Source of the DNA: Pseudomonas koreensis
GTDB lineage: Bacteria; Pseudomonadota; Gammaproteobacteria; Pseudomonadales; Pseudomonadaceae
Direction: 5' to 3'
NCBI RefSeq assembly: GCF_025447595.1
Contig: NZ_JAOEJU010000031.1
Span: 1 to 64,000 of the forward strand
Length of the DNA stretch: 64,000 nt
This document shows positions 35,205 through 44,157 of this stretch, piece by piece; within the stretch, counting starts at the first letter, position 1; every line of letters begins with the position of its first letter. The translations under genes were made by a program, and so were the position numbers. Below the pieces are notes generated by a model. The model was given only the letters and a program-made list of their open reading frames with translations. It was not told the DNA's origin and ran no database searches.

Positions 35205-35405
35205 TTACAGGTCTTGGGTCTTGTCGTCCTTCTTGTCGTTCACGACGACCGGATCACGGGCCTTTTCCTTCGCAGCAAACACCTCCATCGAACGGTCGTT
35301 GGCGGCCATCATTCTGTCGAAAGTGCGGTCGCCGCCACCTTCGGCCAACACCAGGGAAGACATCATCAGAGCCACGGCAAACGCGCCAATCTGTGCAAGT
35401 TTCAT
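35205..35405 (-). CDS. Small exported PtrA-like protein
   Basis: This 66-residue protein has a signal peptide (MKLAQIGAFAVALMMSSLVLA, cleavage after 21) and a mature part beginning EGGGDRTFDRMMAANDRSMEVFAAKEK, ending in a charged tail KDDKTQDL. The shared EGGGDRTFDR block makes it a paralog of the 34793 gene without the DUF2790 half. From memory, P. aeruginosa PtrA, a copper-induced periplasmic protein next to copRS, has such a start. A 16-bp motif upstream (35478-35493) recurs before czcC. Confidence 0.78.
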   Translation of the reverse strand: MKLAQIGAFAVALMMSSLVLAEGGGDRTFDRMMAANDRSMEVFAAKEKARDPVVVNDKKDDKTQDL

Positions 35406-35477
35406 CGTTGATTCCTCATTCAAGTCACTGACGGGATCAAGGTAACAATCCGAACCTTTCGTGACGGTGGCGCCGAA

Positions 35478-35493
35478 ATTACATATCCGTTAT
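35478..35493 (-). promoter_or_regulatory. Candidate response-regulator box before the PtrA-like gene
   Basis: On the minus strand ATAACGGATATGTAAT lies 72 bp before the start codon. It matches the box before czcC at 15 of 16 positions. Half-sites spaced 11 bp apart fit a tandem OmpR-family site. Confidence 0.5.
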
Positions 35494-35524
35494 GTGCCAC
35501 CGTCCTACTGGATCAATACAAAAA

Positions 35525-35616
35525 CTGTGGGAGCGAGCTTGCTCGCGAAAGCGGTCCGTCATTCAGCTCATCAGTCGACTGACACGGCCTCTTCGCGAGC
35601 AAGCTCGCTCCCACAG
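35525..35616. repeat. REP doublet (REPIN), head-to-head
   Basis: CTGTGGGAGCGAGCTTGCTC (35525 on) and its inverted copy ending CCCACAG at 35616 lie just behind the czcA stop codon. It is the GCTTGC variant. Confidence 0.9.
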
Positions 35617-35621
35617 GTAGG

Positions 35622-38600
35622 TCATCTATACAGTTGACCAGTGTCCTCCTCCCGCCGATGGGCGAGCTGGTAGAGCGCCGGCAGGATCAGCAACGTGAGA
35701 ATGGTCGAGGACAGGATCCCGCCAATCACCACCGTCGCCAGCGGTCGCTGCACCTCGGCCCCGGTGCCGGTCGCAAGCGCCATCGGAATGAAGCCCAGGG
35801 ACGCCACCAGCGCCGTCATCAACACCGGGCGCAATCGCGTCAGCGCACCTTCGTGAATCGCTTCGGACAGCGAACGCCCCTCCTCCCGCAAGTTGCGGAT
35901 AAACGCGATCATCACCAACCCGTTCAGCACCGCCACGCCGGACAGCGCGATAAAACCGACGCCCGCCGAGATCGACAGGGGAATGTCCCGCAGCCACAAC
36001 GCCATGACCCCGCCGGTCAGCGCAAACGGAATCCCGGTGAACACCAGCAAGCCGTCCTTGAGGTTGTTGAACATCATGAACAGCAACCCGAACACCAGCA
36101 GCAACGCCACCGGCACCACGATCTGCAAGCGCTTGGCCGCCGATTGCAGTTGCTCGAACTGCCCGCCCCAGGTGGTCCAATAACCTGCCGGCACCTGCAC
36201 ATCGCGCTCGATCACTTCGCCTGCCTCGGCGACAAAAGAACCGATGTCACGCCCACGCACGTTGGCGCTGACGATCACCAGGCGTTTGCCATTCTCGCGG
36301 CTGACCTGATTCGGCCCCAGCACCAGATCGAGGCTGGCAACGTCCTTCAGCGCAATGAAGCCGATCTGACTCGAGGCATCGCCCCCAGCCGCCGGCACCG
36401 GAATCAGCAACGCCGACAACCCGTCGATGTCCTTGCGCATGGCGTCGGACAAACGCACGACCATGTCGAAGCGACGGTCACCTTCATACAAGGTCCCGGC
36501 CTTTTGCCCGCCGACGGCCACCGCAATGGTGTCCTGCACATCGCCAACGTTGAGCCCGTAACGCGCGGCCTTGTCGCGATCAATGTTGATGGTCAGCACC
36601 GGCAGACCGGTGGTTTGCTCAACCTTGACCTCAGACGCACCGTTGACCTTCTGCATCGCGGCGGCAATCTTCGCCGCCGTGGCGTTGAGCACGTCCATGT
36701 CATCGCCGAACACCTTGACCGCCACGTCGCTGCGCACGCCGGAGATCAGCTCGTTGAAGCGCAACTGGATCGGCTGCGACAATTCATAGTTGCTGCCCGG
36801 CAGCGTCGCGGCGGCTTGCTGCAGCTCCGCCATCAGGGTTTCGCGGGACTTGCCCGGATCCGGCCATTGCTCTTTGGGCTTGAGCATCACGTAGCTGTCG
36901 GAGATGTTCGGCGGCATCGGGTCGGAGGCGATTTCCGCAGTGCCAGTGCGGGCGAATACACGCTCGACTTCCGGCACCTTATTGAGGATCAACGTTTCCA
37001 GCCGCTGCTGCATGTCCACCGATTGCGTCAGGCTGGTGCCCGGCACCCGCAATGCCTGCAAGGCAAAATCGCCTTCGCTGAGACTCGGCACAAACTCGCT
37101 GCCCATGCGACTGGTGACCACACCGCTGAGCACGATCACACCCAACGCCGCGCCGACCGCCATCGTCCGGTGGGACATGACCCAGTCCAGCGCCGGTGCA
37201 TAAACGCGACGGGCGCCGCGCATCACCACGCCCTCTTCTTCCTTGACCTTGCCGGTCACGAACAACGCAATCGCCGCCGGCACAAAGGTCACGGACAAGA
37301 GCATGGCGCCGAGCAACGCGATGACCACGGTGAACGCCATCGGGTGGAACATTTTTCCCTCGACGCCGCTCAGGGCGAAGATCGGCAGGTACACGACCAT
37401 GATGATCAACTGACCGAAAATCAGCGGTCGCCGCGCCTCTTTCGCCGCCGCAAACACTTCATGAAAACGCTCGGATCGCGTCAGCAGACGCCCGTGATGC
37501 TGCTGCGCATGGGCCAGCCGGCGCAGGGTGTTTTCGACGATCACCACCGCGCCGTCGACGATGATGCCGAAGTCCAGCGCGCCGAGGCTCATCAGATTGG
37601 CGCTGACCTTGTTGCTGAACATGCCGGTGAAGGTGAACAGCATCGACAGCGGAATCACCATCGCCGTGATCAGCGCAGCGCGGATGTTGCCGAGGAACAG
37701 GAAGAGGATCGCGATCACCAGAATCGCGCCCTCGACGAGGTTCTTCTTCACCGTGGCGATGGCCTTGTCGACCAGATGCGTACGGTCATACACCGGCACC
37801 GCGACCACGCCGGGGGGCAACGACTTGTTGATCTGTTCGAGCTTCGCGGCGACGGCCTGGGAGACCGTGCGACTGTTTTCGCCGATCAGCATGAACACGG
37901 TGCCGAGCACTACTTCACGGCCATTTTCCGTGGCGGCGCCGCTGCGCAGTTCGCGGCCGATGTCCACGGTGGCGACGTTCTTGATCCGGATCGGCGTGCC
38001 GTCAACGTTGGCCATGACGATGTTGGCGATGTCCTCGGTGCTCGCTACCTGGCCCGGCGCGCGAATCAGCAATTGCTCGCCGCTGCGCTCGATGTACCCG
38101 GCGCCGACGTTGGCGTTGTTGCGCTCCAGCGCCGTCACCAGATCGGTGAGAGTCAGTTTGTAGGCCGCGAGTTTTTTCGGATCGGGCGCGATCTGGTACT
38201 CCTTGGCAAAACCGCCAATGGTGTTGATCTCGGCCACGCCGGGGACGTTGCGCAGTTGCGGCTTGATGATCCAGTCCTGAATCACCCGCAAGTCGGTCGG
38301 CGTGTAGGGCGTGCCGTCATCTTTCAGCGCGCCCTCCTTGGTCTCGACCGTCCATAAGAAGATCTCTCCGAGCCCGGTGGAAATCGGCCCCATCACCGCT
38401 TCCACGCCCTCGGGCAATTGCTCCTTGGCCGACTGCAAGCGTTCGTTGACCAATTGCCGGGCAAAGAACAGATCGGTGCCGTCCTTGAAGATCACAGTGA
38501 CCTGGGACAACCCCGAACGCGACAGCGAGCGGGTCTGCTCCAGCGCCGGCAGGCCGGCCATCGCGGTTTCAATCGGGAAAGTGATGCGCTGCTCGGTTTC

Positions 38601-38777
38601 CAGCGGCGAGAACCCCGCCGCACCGGTGTTGATCTGCACCTGGACGTTGGTGATATCAGGCACGGCGTCGATCGGCAGTTTCTGATAACTGGCGATGCCG
38701 AGGCCGGCCATGAGCAGAACGGCGAGCAGCACGATGATGCGCTGCTCGATGGCAAACTGGATCAGGCGTTCGAACAT
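35622..38777 (-). CDS. czcA: Heavy-metal efflux RND transporter, CzcA type
   Basis: CzcA is the inner-membrane proton-driven pump of a tripartite Co/Zn/Cd exporter. The 1051-residue protein has the RND layout: TM1 near 12-30, a periplasmic domain, TM2-6 (about 340-500), a second periplasmic domain and TM8-12. The motif DFGIIVDGAVVIVEN near 401-415 matches the HME1 signature DFG-x3-DGAV-x3-EN, linked to Zn/Co/Cd rather than Cu/Ag export. It is last in czcCBA, 15 bp after czcB. Confidence 0.94.
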   Translation of the reverse strand: MFERLIQFAIEQRIIVLLAVLLMAGLGIASYQKLPIDAVPDITNVQVQINTGAAGFSPLETEQRITFPIETAMAGLPALEQTRSLSRSGLSQVTVIFKDGTDLFFARQLVNERLQSAKEQLPEGVEAVMGPISTGLGEIFLWTVETKEGALKDDGTPYTPTDLRVIQDWIIKPQLRNVPGVAEINTIGGFAKEYQIAPDPKKLAAYKLTLTDLVTALERNNANVGAGYIERSGEQLLIRAPGQVASTEDIANIVMANVDGTPIRIKNVATVDIGRELRSGAATENGREVVLGTVFMLIGENSRTVSQAVAAKLEQINKSLPPGVVAVPVYDRTHLVDKAIATVKKNLVEGAILVIAILFLFLGNIRAALITAMVIPLSMLFTFTGMFSNKVSANLMSLGALDFGIIVDGAVVIVENTLRRLAHAQQHHGRLLTRSERFHEVFAAAKEARRPLIFGQLIIMVVYLPIFALSGVEGKMFHPMAFTVVIALLGAMLLSVTFVPAAIALFVTGKVKEEEGVVMRGARRVYAPALDWVMSHRTMAVGAALGVIVLSGVVTSRMGSEFVPSLSEGDFALQALRVPGTSLTQSVDMQQRLETLILNKVPEVERVFARTGTAEIASDPMPPNISDSYVMLKPKEQWPDPGKSRETLMAELQQAAATLPGSNYELSQPIQLRFNELISGVRSDVAVKVFGDDMDVLNATAAKIAAAMQKVNGASEVKVEQTTGLPVLTINIDRDKAARYGLNVGDVQDTIAVAVGGQKAGTLYEGDRRFDMVVRLSDAMRKDIDGLSALLIPVPAAGGDASSQIGFIALKDVASLDLVLGPNQVSRENGKRLVIVSANVRGRDIGSFVAEAGEVIERDVQVPAGYWTTWGGQFEQLQSAAKRLQIVVPVALLLVFGLLFMMFNNLKDGLLVFTGIPFALTGGVMALWLRDIPLSISAGVGFIALSGVAVLNGLVMIAFIRNLREEGRSLSEAIHEGALTRLRPVLMTALVASLGFIPMALATGTGAEVQRPLATVVIGGILSSTILTLLILPALYQLAHRREEDTGQLYR

Positions 38778-38792
38778 GGGAGTCTTCCGCGA

Positions 38793-39986
38793 TTAATGAC
38801 TGTGCTCGGCCGAGGCTTTGCCCAGCTCCGATTTGAGGACAAAGCTGCCGGCGCTCGCGACTTGCACGCCAGGCTCCAGTCCGGCGATGACTTCCACCTG
38901 ACCCGCCGCGCGACTGCCCAGCTCCACCGCTTGCGCCTTGAAGCCGTCGTCGGTGCGCACGAATACCGTGGGTTTGTCCTCGACGGTCTGGATCGCGGTC
39001 TCGGGTACGGCGACTTTGGCCTGACGGCTGTCGGTGGCGACCAGCGCGGTGACAAACAGGCCGGGACGCCATGAACCTTGCGGGTTTTCCAGGGTGACGC
39101 GCACGGTCGCGGTACGGGTCTGTTCGCCGAGCAGGCTGCCGACGTAAGCCACGGTGCCGCTGACTTCGGCGTTCAACTCCGCCGCGCTGACGGTGACGGT
39201 TTTGCCCACTTGCACCTTGTTCAAGTCCTTCGGTGAAACGCCGAACGTAACCCACACCCGCGACAAATCCGAGAGCGTGAACGCCGCCGTGGTTTCATCG
39301 ACCACCTCGCCCGGCGTCAGGTGTTTTTCCACTACCACACCGTCGAACGGCGCCCGCAGCTCGTAGCGATTGCCACCGGTGGCGACCACGCTGCCACTGA
39401 GCACGCTGATCTTTTGCCGGGCATTGCTCACGGCGATTTCGGCTTCTTCCAGAGCCTGGCGCGCCTGAAGGAAATCCTGTTCGGCGGAGATCTTGTCCTG
39501 CCACAGTTTCTTCTCGCGCTCGAACGTCGTGCGGGCCAAAGCCAGACGACGTTGCGCGGCTGCCTGTTCACTGCGCTGATCGGAAATCTGCTGACTGGCG
39601 ATCACCGCCAGCAACTGGCCTTTCTTCACCGACTGCCCGAGATTGACCGACACCGACTCGACCACGCCCGGCACACGCGGTACGACGTGTGCGGTGCGGT
39701 CCTCGTCGAAACGCACTTCGCCGGGAAACGACAGACCGAGGCTGAAGTTCCGCGCCTGGGCGGCGGCCAGTTGAATCCCCGCCGCCGCGATCTGCTCGGC
39801 AGTCAATTCGATGTGCCCTTCTTCGCCGTGCTCGCCGTCAGCAGCGGCGCCTTCTTCGGCGTGATCGGCGTGTTCCGCCGCTTCATCGGCATGCGCATCG
39901 ATAGACGCATTGCCGCCCCACATCGAGCCGATGCCAATGCCCAACGCCAACGTCGCCGCAGCGACCACGATCAGTTTTTTGTCCAT
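38793..39986 (-). CDS. czcB: Heavy-metal efflux periplasmic adaptor, CzcB type
   Basis: CzcB bridges CzcA and CzcC in the periplasm. The 397-residue protein has an N-terminal membrane anchor or signal (KKLIVVAAATLALGIGIGSMWGG), then a His/Asp/Glu-rich stretch at about 31-58 (HADEAAEHADHAEEG, GEHGEEGH) that could bind metal. The lipoyl/barrel halves (VVPRVPGVVESVSVNLGQSV and YELRAPFDGVVVEKHLTPGEVV) are followed by a coiled-coil hairpin. It ends ASAEHSH. The start at 39986 has GAGGAG upstream; the 8 residues before it are not conserved in the family. Confidence 0.93.
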   Translation of the reverse strand: MDKKLIVVAAATLALGIGIGSMWGGNASIDAHADEAAEHADHAEEGAAADGEHGEEGHIELTAEQIAAAGIQLAAAQARNFSLGLSFPGEVRFDEDRTAHVVPRVPGVVESVSVNLGQSVKKGQLLAVIASQQISDQRSEQAAAQRRLALARTTFEREKKLWQDKISAEQDFLQARQALEEAEIAVSNARQKISVLSGSVVATGGNRYELRAPFDGVVVEKHLTPGEVVDETTAAFTLSDLSRVWVTFGVSPKDLNKVQVGKTVTVSAAELNAEVSGTVAYVGSLLGEQTRTATVRVTLENPQGSWRPGLFVTALVATDSRQAKVAVPETAIQTVEDKPTVFVRTDDGFKAQAVELGSRAAGQVEVIAGLEPGVQVASAGSFVLKSELGKASAEHSH

Positions 39987-40035
39987 GGAAACTCCTCTGC
40001 GCCGTGCCATCGCGCAGTGATCAGAAAGTTGAAAT

Positions 40036-41283
40036 TCAAGGGTTGGCGCTGAGGTCGCCGAAGATGCGTTCGATGCGGACCCGGGCGTCGGTCGCCTCGC
40101 TCACCGCCTGGATGTATTGGCTGCGAGCGGCGATCAATGTGCGCTGGGCGTCGAGCACGTCGAGGAAGCCGAACTTGCCCATTTCGAAACCGCGAGTAGC
40201 GCTGTCCACCGCACTTTGCGCGGCGGGCAGGATGGTCCGGTCGAACGCCTGGATTTCGCCGTTGGCGGTCTGCCATTGCGCCAGCGTGGTCTGGATTTCC
40301 GTGCGCAAGCGCAGCTCGGTGGCGTTGCGCAAATCCCGCGCCTGATCGGTACGCCGAGCGGCCGCCAGCACATTGCCCTGATTGCGGTTGAACAACGGAA
40401 TCGGCATCGACAGCCCGACCACGTTGACCCGCTCGCGCTCGGTTTCGCTGTACTGGCTGCCGATGCTGACGGTGAGATCGGGAATCCGCTGGGACTTTTC
40501 CAACCCCAGCGACGCTTCGCGCTGATCAATCTGCAACCTGGCCAGACGCAGCTCCGCCGTCTCGTTCAGGCGCTCAAGCAAACGGGTGGGCAGCGGTACG
40601 CTCGGCAGACTTTGAGTCGCGGTCTGTACCGTGGTCGACTTCGGCAACGCTGCGCCCATGACTTGAGCCAATTGCTGGTACGCATTGGCCTGATCGCGCT
40701 CGGCGCGGCTCAATTCCAGGCGCACTTCCGAGAGCTGCACTTGCGCCCGCGTGCCTTCCACCGGCGACGACTTGCCCGCCTCGATTCGTCCCTGCGCCAC
40801 GCGCAAACCGTGCTCGGCAAGTTGCAGCGACTGCCTGGCCAGTTGCAAACGTTGTTGCGCGGTCTGTGCGCCGTTGAACGCTTGAAGCACGTCGGCGCGC
40901 AGTGCGTTGCGCTTGCGCTCCAGCTCGATGCCGGCGGCATCCTGCGCACGACTCGCCACATCAATCCGCGCGCCACGCTTGCCGCCCAGTTCGATCGGCT
41001 GGCTGAGCATCACCGTGGTGGTACGCGATTCGCGCCGGGTGTCTTCGGCCTCCCACGACACCTCGGGGTTGGGGATCAGCCCGGCCTGCTTGCGGTCACC
41101 TTCGGCAATGCCGATTTCCCACTGCGCGGCGGCCAGATCCGAATTGCCGGCGAACGCGGTTTGTAGCGCCTGTTCCAGCGTCAAAGTCGATGCACTGGCA
41201 AGGCTGGTACAGGCCAGCAACAAGAGGCCGCTGGCGGTTTTTTTCAGGCGTGATCGCGCCGTCAGTTCAATTAAACCGGGCAA
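40036..41283 (-). CDS. czcC: Heavy-metal efflux outer-membrane factor, CzcC type
   Basis: CzcC is the TolC-like outer-membrane channel of the efflux complex. The reading from 41283 gives 415 residues, with a signal peptide ending CTSLASA and mature STLTLEQALQTAFAGNSDLAAAQWEIG. Two OEP repeats follow (about 35-215 and 225-405), with long coiled-coil stretches. No ATG lies near the start; TTG at 41283 is 6 bp after AAGGAAG, while TTG at 41304 has a poorer site. It leads the czcCBA operon, divergent from the two-component genes. Confidence 0.9.
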   Translation of the reverse strand: MPGLIELTARSRLKKTASGLLLLACTSLASASTLTLEQALQTAFAGNSDLAAAQWEIGIAEGDRKQAGLIPNPEVSWEAEDTRRESRTTTVMLSQPIELGGKRGARIDVASRAQDAAGIELERKRNALRADVLQAFNGAQTAQQRLQLARQSLQLAEHGLRVAQGRIEAGKSSPVEGTRAQVQLSEVRLELSRAERDQANAYQQLAQVMGAALPKSTTVQTATQSLPSVPLPTRLLERLNETAELRLARLQIDQREASLGLEKSQRIPDLTVSIGSQYSETERERVNVVGLSMPIPLFNRNQGNVLAAARRTDQARDLRNATELRLRTEIQTTLAQWQTANGEIQAFDRTILPAAQSAVDSATRGFEMGKFGFLDVLDAQRTLIAARSQYIQAVSEATDARVRIERIFGDLSANP

Positions 41284-41691
41284 TGGAAGGCTTCCTTCAA
41301 TCAAGAATCGTTGATGGCGCCACGGTAGGGTTTCGAACTTATCGACAAGGTGACGTGAACATTACAAATCCGTTATCCACGGTTTAACGAAGTTGTTTTG
41401 CTCTAGGATTCGAAGTTCGACTAGCGCTATTGCAATACATGGAAACAAATACGCGTTAGTTATCTGCCGAACAGCACTTGCCGAAATGGAAGTCATGAAA
41501 AACTGATGATTACGCTGCGACAGGCTGTCACAGAAGGCCGATTTAAAGGGCTCAGGTGTTGACTCTGTAGCCACTACAGCCTTTACCGTGCGCGCCACTC
41601 AGTTTCAAAGTCCGTCAGGAAGTCCCCACAAAAACTGCAACTTCCAGACTCACTTACTTAAATACCCATTCATTAAAAGTGGTGAAACATC
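41284..41691. other. Divergent control region between czcC and the response-regulator gene
   Basis: No gene is seen in these 408 bp. They hold the box at 41361-41376 on the czcC side and, on the regulator side, TTGACT (41559-41564) next to an inverted repeat CTGTAG-CCA-CTACAG (41565-41579) that may be an operator. The middle part (about 41400-41550) has lower GC and shows nothing else recognisable. Confidence 0.45.
41361..41376 (-). promoter_or_regulatory. Candidate response-regulator box before czcC
   Basis: On the minus strand ATAACGGATTTGTAAT lies 77 bp before the czcC start at 41283. It is nearly identical, in the same orientation and at a similar distance, to the box before the 35205-35405 gene. 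The neighbouring CzcR-like regulator is the likely binder. Confidence 0.5.
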
Positions 41692-42366
41692 ATGCGAATC
41701 CTTGTCGTCGAGGACGAGCTTAAAGCTGCCGAATACTTGCATCAGGGCCTGACCGAAAGTGGTTATATCGTTGATCACGCGGTCAATGGCTCGGATGGTT
41801 TGCACCTGGCGCAACAACAGGTTTATGACCTGATCATTCTCGATGTGAACCTGCCGGAACTCGACGGCTGGAGTGTGCTGGAACAACTGCGTCGCACCCA
41901 CTCCACCCGGGTGATGATGCTCACCGCACGCGGGCGGCTGGCGGACAAGATCCGGGGTCTGGATCTGGGCGCCGATGATTATCTGGTCAAGCCGTTCGAG
42001 TTCCCGGAACTGCTGGCGCGGGTACGCACGTTGATGCGTCGCAGTGAAACCATCCCGGTGCCGCAGGTGCTTAAAGTCGCTGATCTGGAACTCGATCCGG
42101 GCCGTCACCGGGCGTTTCGTGGCACGCAGCGCATCGACCTGACCACCAAGGAATTCGCCCTGCTGCATCTGCTGATGCGCCAGTCCGGCGAAGTGCTGAC
42201 CCGCACCCAGATCATCTCGCTGGTGTGGGACATGAATTTTGACTGCGACACCAACGTGGTCGAAGTCTCGATCCGCCGCTTGCGGGCGAAGATCGACGAC
42301 CCGTTCGACAGCAAACTGATCCACACCCTGCGCGGTGTCGGCTATGTGCTGGAGGCGCGGGAATGA
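41692..42366 (+). CDS. czcR: Heavy-metal response regulator, CzcR/CopR/IrlR type
   Basis: This 224-residue OmpR-family response regulator has receiver-domain acidic residues E7/D8, phospho-acceptor D51 (LIILDVNLPELDGW), T79 region (MMLTARG) and K101 region (DYLVKPFEF). A winged-helix DNA-binding domain occupies about 126-222 (LTTKEFALLHLLMRQSGEVLTR, TNVVEVSIRRLRAKID, IHTLRGVGYVL). It probably activates divergent czcCBA on metal stress. It overlaps the kinase gene by 4 bp. The czcR name is by context; copR-like is possible. Confidence 0.9.
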   Translation: MRILVVEDELKAAEYLHQGLTESGYIVDHAVNGSDGLHLAQQQVYDLIILDVNLPELDGWSVLEQLRRTHSTRVMMLTARGRLADKIRGLDLGADDYLVKPFEFPELLARVRTLMRRSETIPVPQVLKVADLELDPGRHRAFRGTQRIDLTTKEFALLHLLMRQSGEVLTRTQIISLVWDMNFDCDTNVVEVSIRRLRAKIDDPFDSKLIHTLRGVGYVLEARE

Positions 42367-43772
42367 AGCCGGCCAGCCTGTCGCTGCGGCTGGGTCTGAC
42401 GGTCAGTATTCTCGGCGCATTGCTGGTGGTGTTCCTGGCGATCCTCGCGTATTTCGCCCTGACTCATGAGCTGAACGCATTGTCCCGGGACAGCCTGGAA
42501 AAAAAGATGGAACAGGTCGAGCACAGCCTGACGCTGTACGCCGACACCGGTGAGATCAGCGCGAAACCGCACATTCTGCTCGATCAGGTCATGGGGCATG
42601 ACAACCTGACATTGACGATCTATGACCGTAGTAATCTGCGCTCACCACTGCTCAAATCCGGATCGGGATTGACGGATCCGCGAATTGAGTTGAAAGCCGT
42701 CCGCGCAACGACTGATCAGTTGACCTACACGGATAATTCCGACGGCGAAGGTGCAAAATTCCTCACCGTCTCCAAGTTGATTCGCCTCAAGAACGGCAGC
42801 AACGTCCCGGTGCTGCTGTCGATGGATAACGCCCACGATCAGGCTCTGCTCAGCGCTTATTTGCGCTCGACGCTGATGGCCTTGCCGTTGCTGCTGGTAT
42901 TCATCGGCCTGACTGCCTGGGGCGCCGTGCAACGAGGACTGGCGCCGTTGCGCGAGTTTCGCAAAGTGGCGGCGCGAGTGACGACGCAGGATCTCGATCA
43001 CCGGTTGTCGGTGCTGAACATGCCCCAGGAACTCAGCGAACTGGCGCAGGGCATCAACGTCATGCTCGATCGCCTGGACAGCGGCGTGCAGCAGTTGTCG
43101 CAGTTCTCCGACGATCTGGCCCACGAGCTGCGCACGCCGATCAACAACCTGATGGGCAAGGCGCAGGTGACGCTGTCGCGGGAGCGCTCGGTCGAGGAAT
43201 ACACCAACGTTCTGGTGTCCTGCACCGAAGAGCTGGAGCGGGTCGCGCGGATTGTCTCGGACATGCTGTTCCTGGCCCAGGCCAGCCAGCCTGCGGCGCA
43301 CGCCTCGTTCGAACCGATTTCGCTGGAGCAAGAGGCGTTCAGGGTGGCCGATCTGTTTTCTCTGACGGCGCAGGACAAACAGATCGATCTGAAAGTCATC
43401 GGCAGCGCCCAGGTGTCGGGCGACCGGCTGATGATTCAGCGAGCGATTTCCAATCTGCTGTCCAATGCCCTGCGCCACTGCCCGTCCGGCAAGACCGTTT
43501 CGCTGTTCATCGAACAGGCGCCGAACGAAGTGTCATTGCGGGTGAGCAATCCCGGTGCGGGCATCGAAGCTCAGCACCTGCCGTATCTGTTCGACCGTTT
43601 TTACCGGGTCGACAGCAGTCGCACCCGTTCACAGGGCAGTACCGGTCTGGGGCTGGCCATCGTGCACTCGATCATGACCCTGCATCAGGGCAGCGCGCAG
43701 GTTCAAAGCCGTCCGGGAGCGATGACGGTGTTCAGCCTGGTGTTTCCCGAGATGCACCGGCAGCAGCACTAA
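42363..43772 (+). CDS. czcS: Heavy-metal sensor histidine kinase, CzcS/CusS/IrlS type
   Basis: This 469-residue membrane kinase has TM1 near 12-33, a periplasmic sensor loop to about 168, TM2 near 170-190 and a HAMP linker (GLAPLREFRKVAARVTTQDL). HisKA has the phospho-accepting H254 (LAHELRTPINN), and the ATPase domain has N, G1 and G2 boxes (ISNLLSNALRHCPSG, GAGIEAQHLPYLFDRFYR, GSTGLGLAIVHSI). It should sense a metal in the periplasm and phosphorylate the regulator encoded just upstream. Confidence 0.92.
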   Translation: MKPASLSLRLGLTVSILGALLVVFLAILAYFALTHELNALSRDSLEKKMEQVEHSLTLYADTGEISAKPHILLDQVMGHDNLTLTIYDRSNLRSPLLKSGSGLTDPRIELKAVRATTDQLTYTDNSDGEGAKFLTVSKLIRLKNGSNVPVLLSMDNAHDQALLSAYLRSTLMALPLLLVFIGLTAWGAVQRGLAPLREFRKVAARVTTQDLDHRLSVLNMPQELSELAQGINVMLDRLDSGVQQLSQFSDDLAHELRTPINNLMGKAQVTLSRERSVEEYTNVLVSCTEELERVARIVSDMLFLAQASQPAAHASFEPISLEQEAFRVADLFSLTAQDKQIDLKVIGSAQVSGDRLMIQRAISNLLSNALRHCPSGKTVSLFIEQAPNEVSLRVSNPGAGIEAQHLPYLFDRFYRVDSSRTRSQGSTGLGLAIVHSIMTLHQGSAQVQSRPGAMTVFSLVFPEMHRQQH

Positions 43773-44157
43773 ATCTTCAAGCCGATTTGTGCGGTGTTTT
43801 CTCAAACCTCATGGGAAAAATCACCGCACAAGTGTTCCATATAGCCGCGTAAATCCTTCAGTACGAATTTGCATCAACCATGCGATGAAACATCTGACGA
43901 ATCGAGGAAACAAAACTCTTCAGAAAGTAACTTCCAATCGTTTCATTGCCCCGTTGCCATGCGCCTCCTCCCCCTTTAAATCAAGCCAGATCACTGACCC
44001 AGACGGGTCAATTCACGTTTTGTCAGTACGTGTTTCGAAACACGAAAATTCTGCGCACGGAAACATCCGCACATTTTTGACCCCGCTATTGCCACAGTTC
44101 TAGATTCGGTTCGTGTCTGAAATCGCTCACTTACAATACTGTCAGGGGAAACACGCT
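43773..44157. other. Intergenic region with three inverted repeats
   Basis: No protein gene is convincing in these 385 bp. They hold TTGTGCGGTG (43787-43796) paired with CACCGCACAA (43822-43831), a possible end for czcRS without a T-run; TGACCC-AGAC-GGGTCA (43995-44010); and the perfect 16-bp palindrome CGTGTTTCGAAACACG (44029-44044). A -10-like TACAAT is at 44132-44137. The last items may control the next genes. Confidence 0.5.
44029..44044. promoter_or_regulatory. 16-bp perfect palindrome, candidate operator
   Basis: CGTGTTTCGAAACACG is fully self-complementary and lies about 90 bp upstream of a -10-like TACAAT and 114 bp upstream of the leader ORF. No regulator gene is adjacent on that side, so the binder is unknown. 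Confidence 0.4.

Noticed and set aside
35634..38357. 907-codon + ORF opposite czcA
   Set aside because: It is antisense to the RND pump gene; Arg/His-rich text typical of shadow frames.
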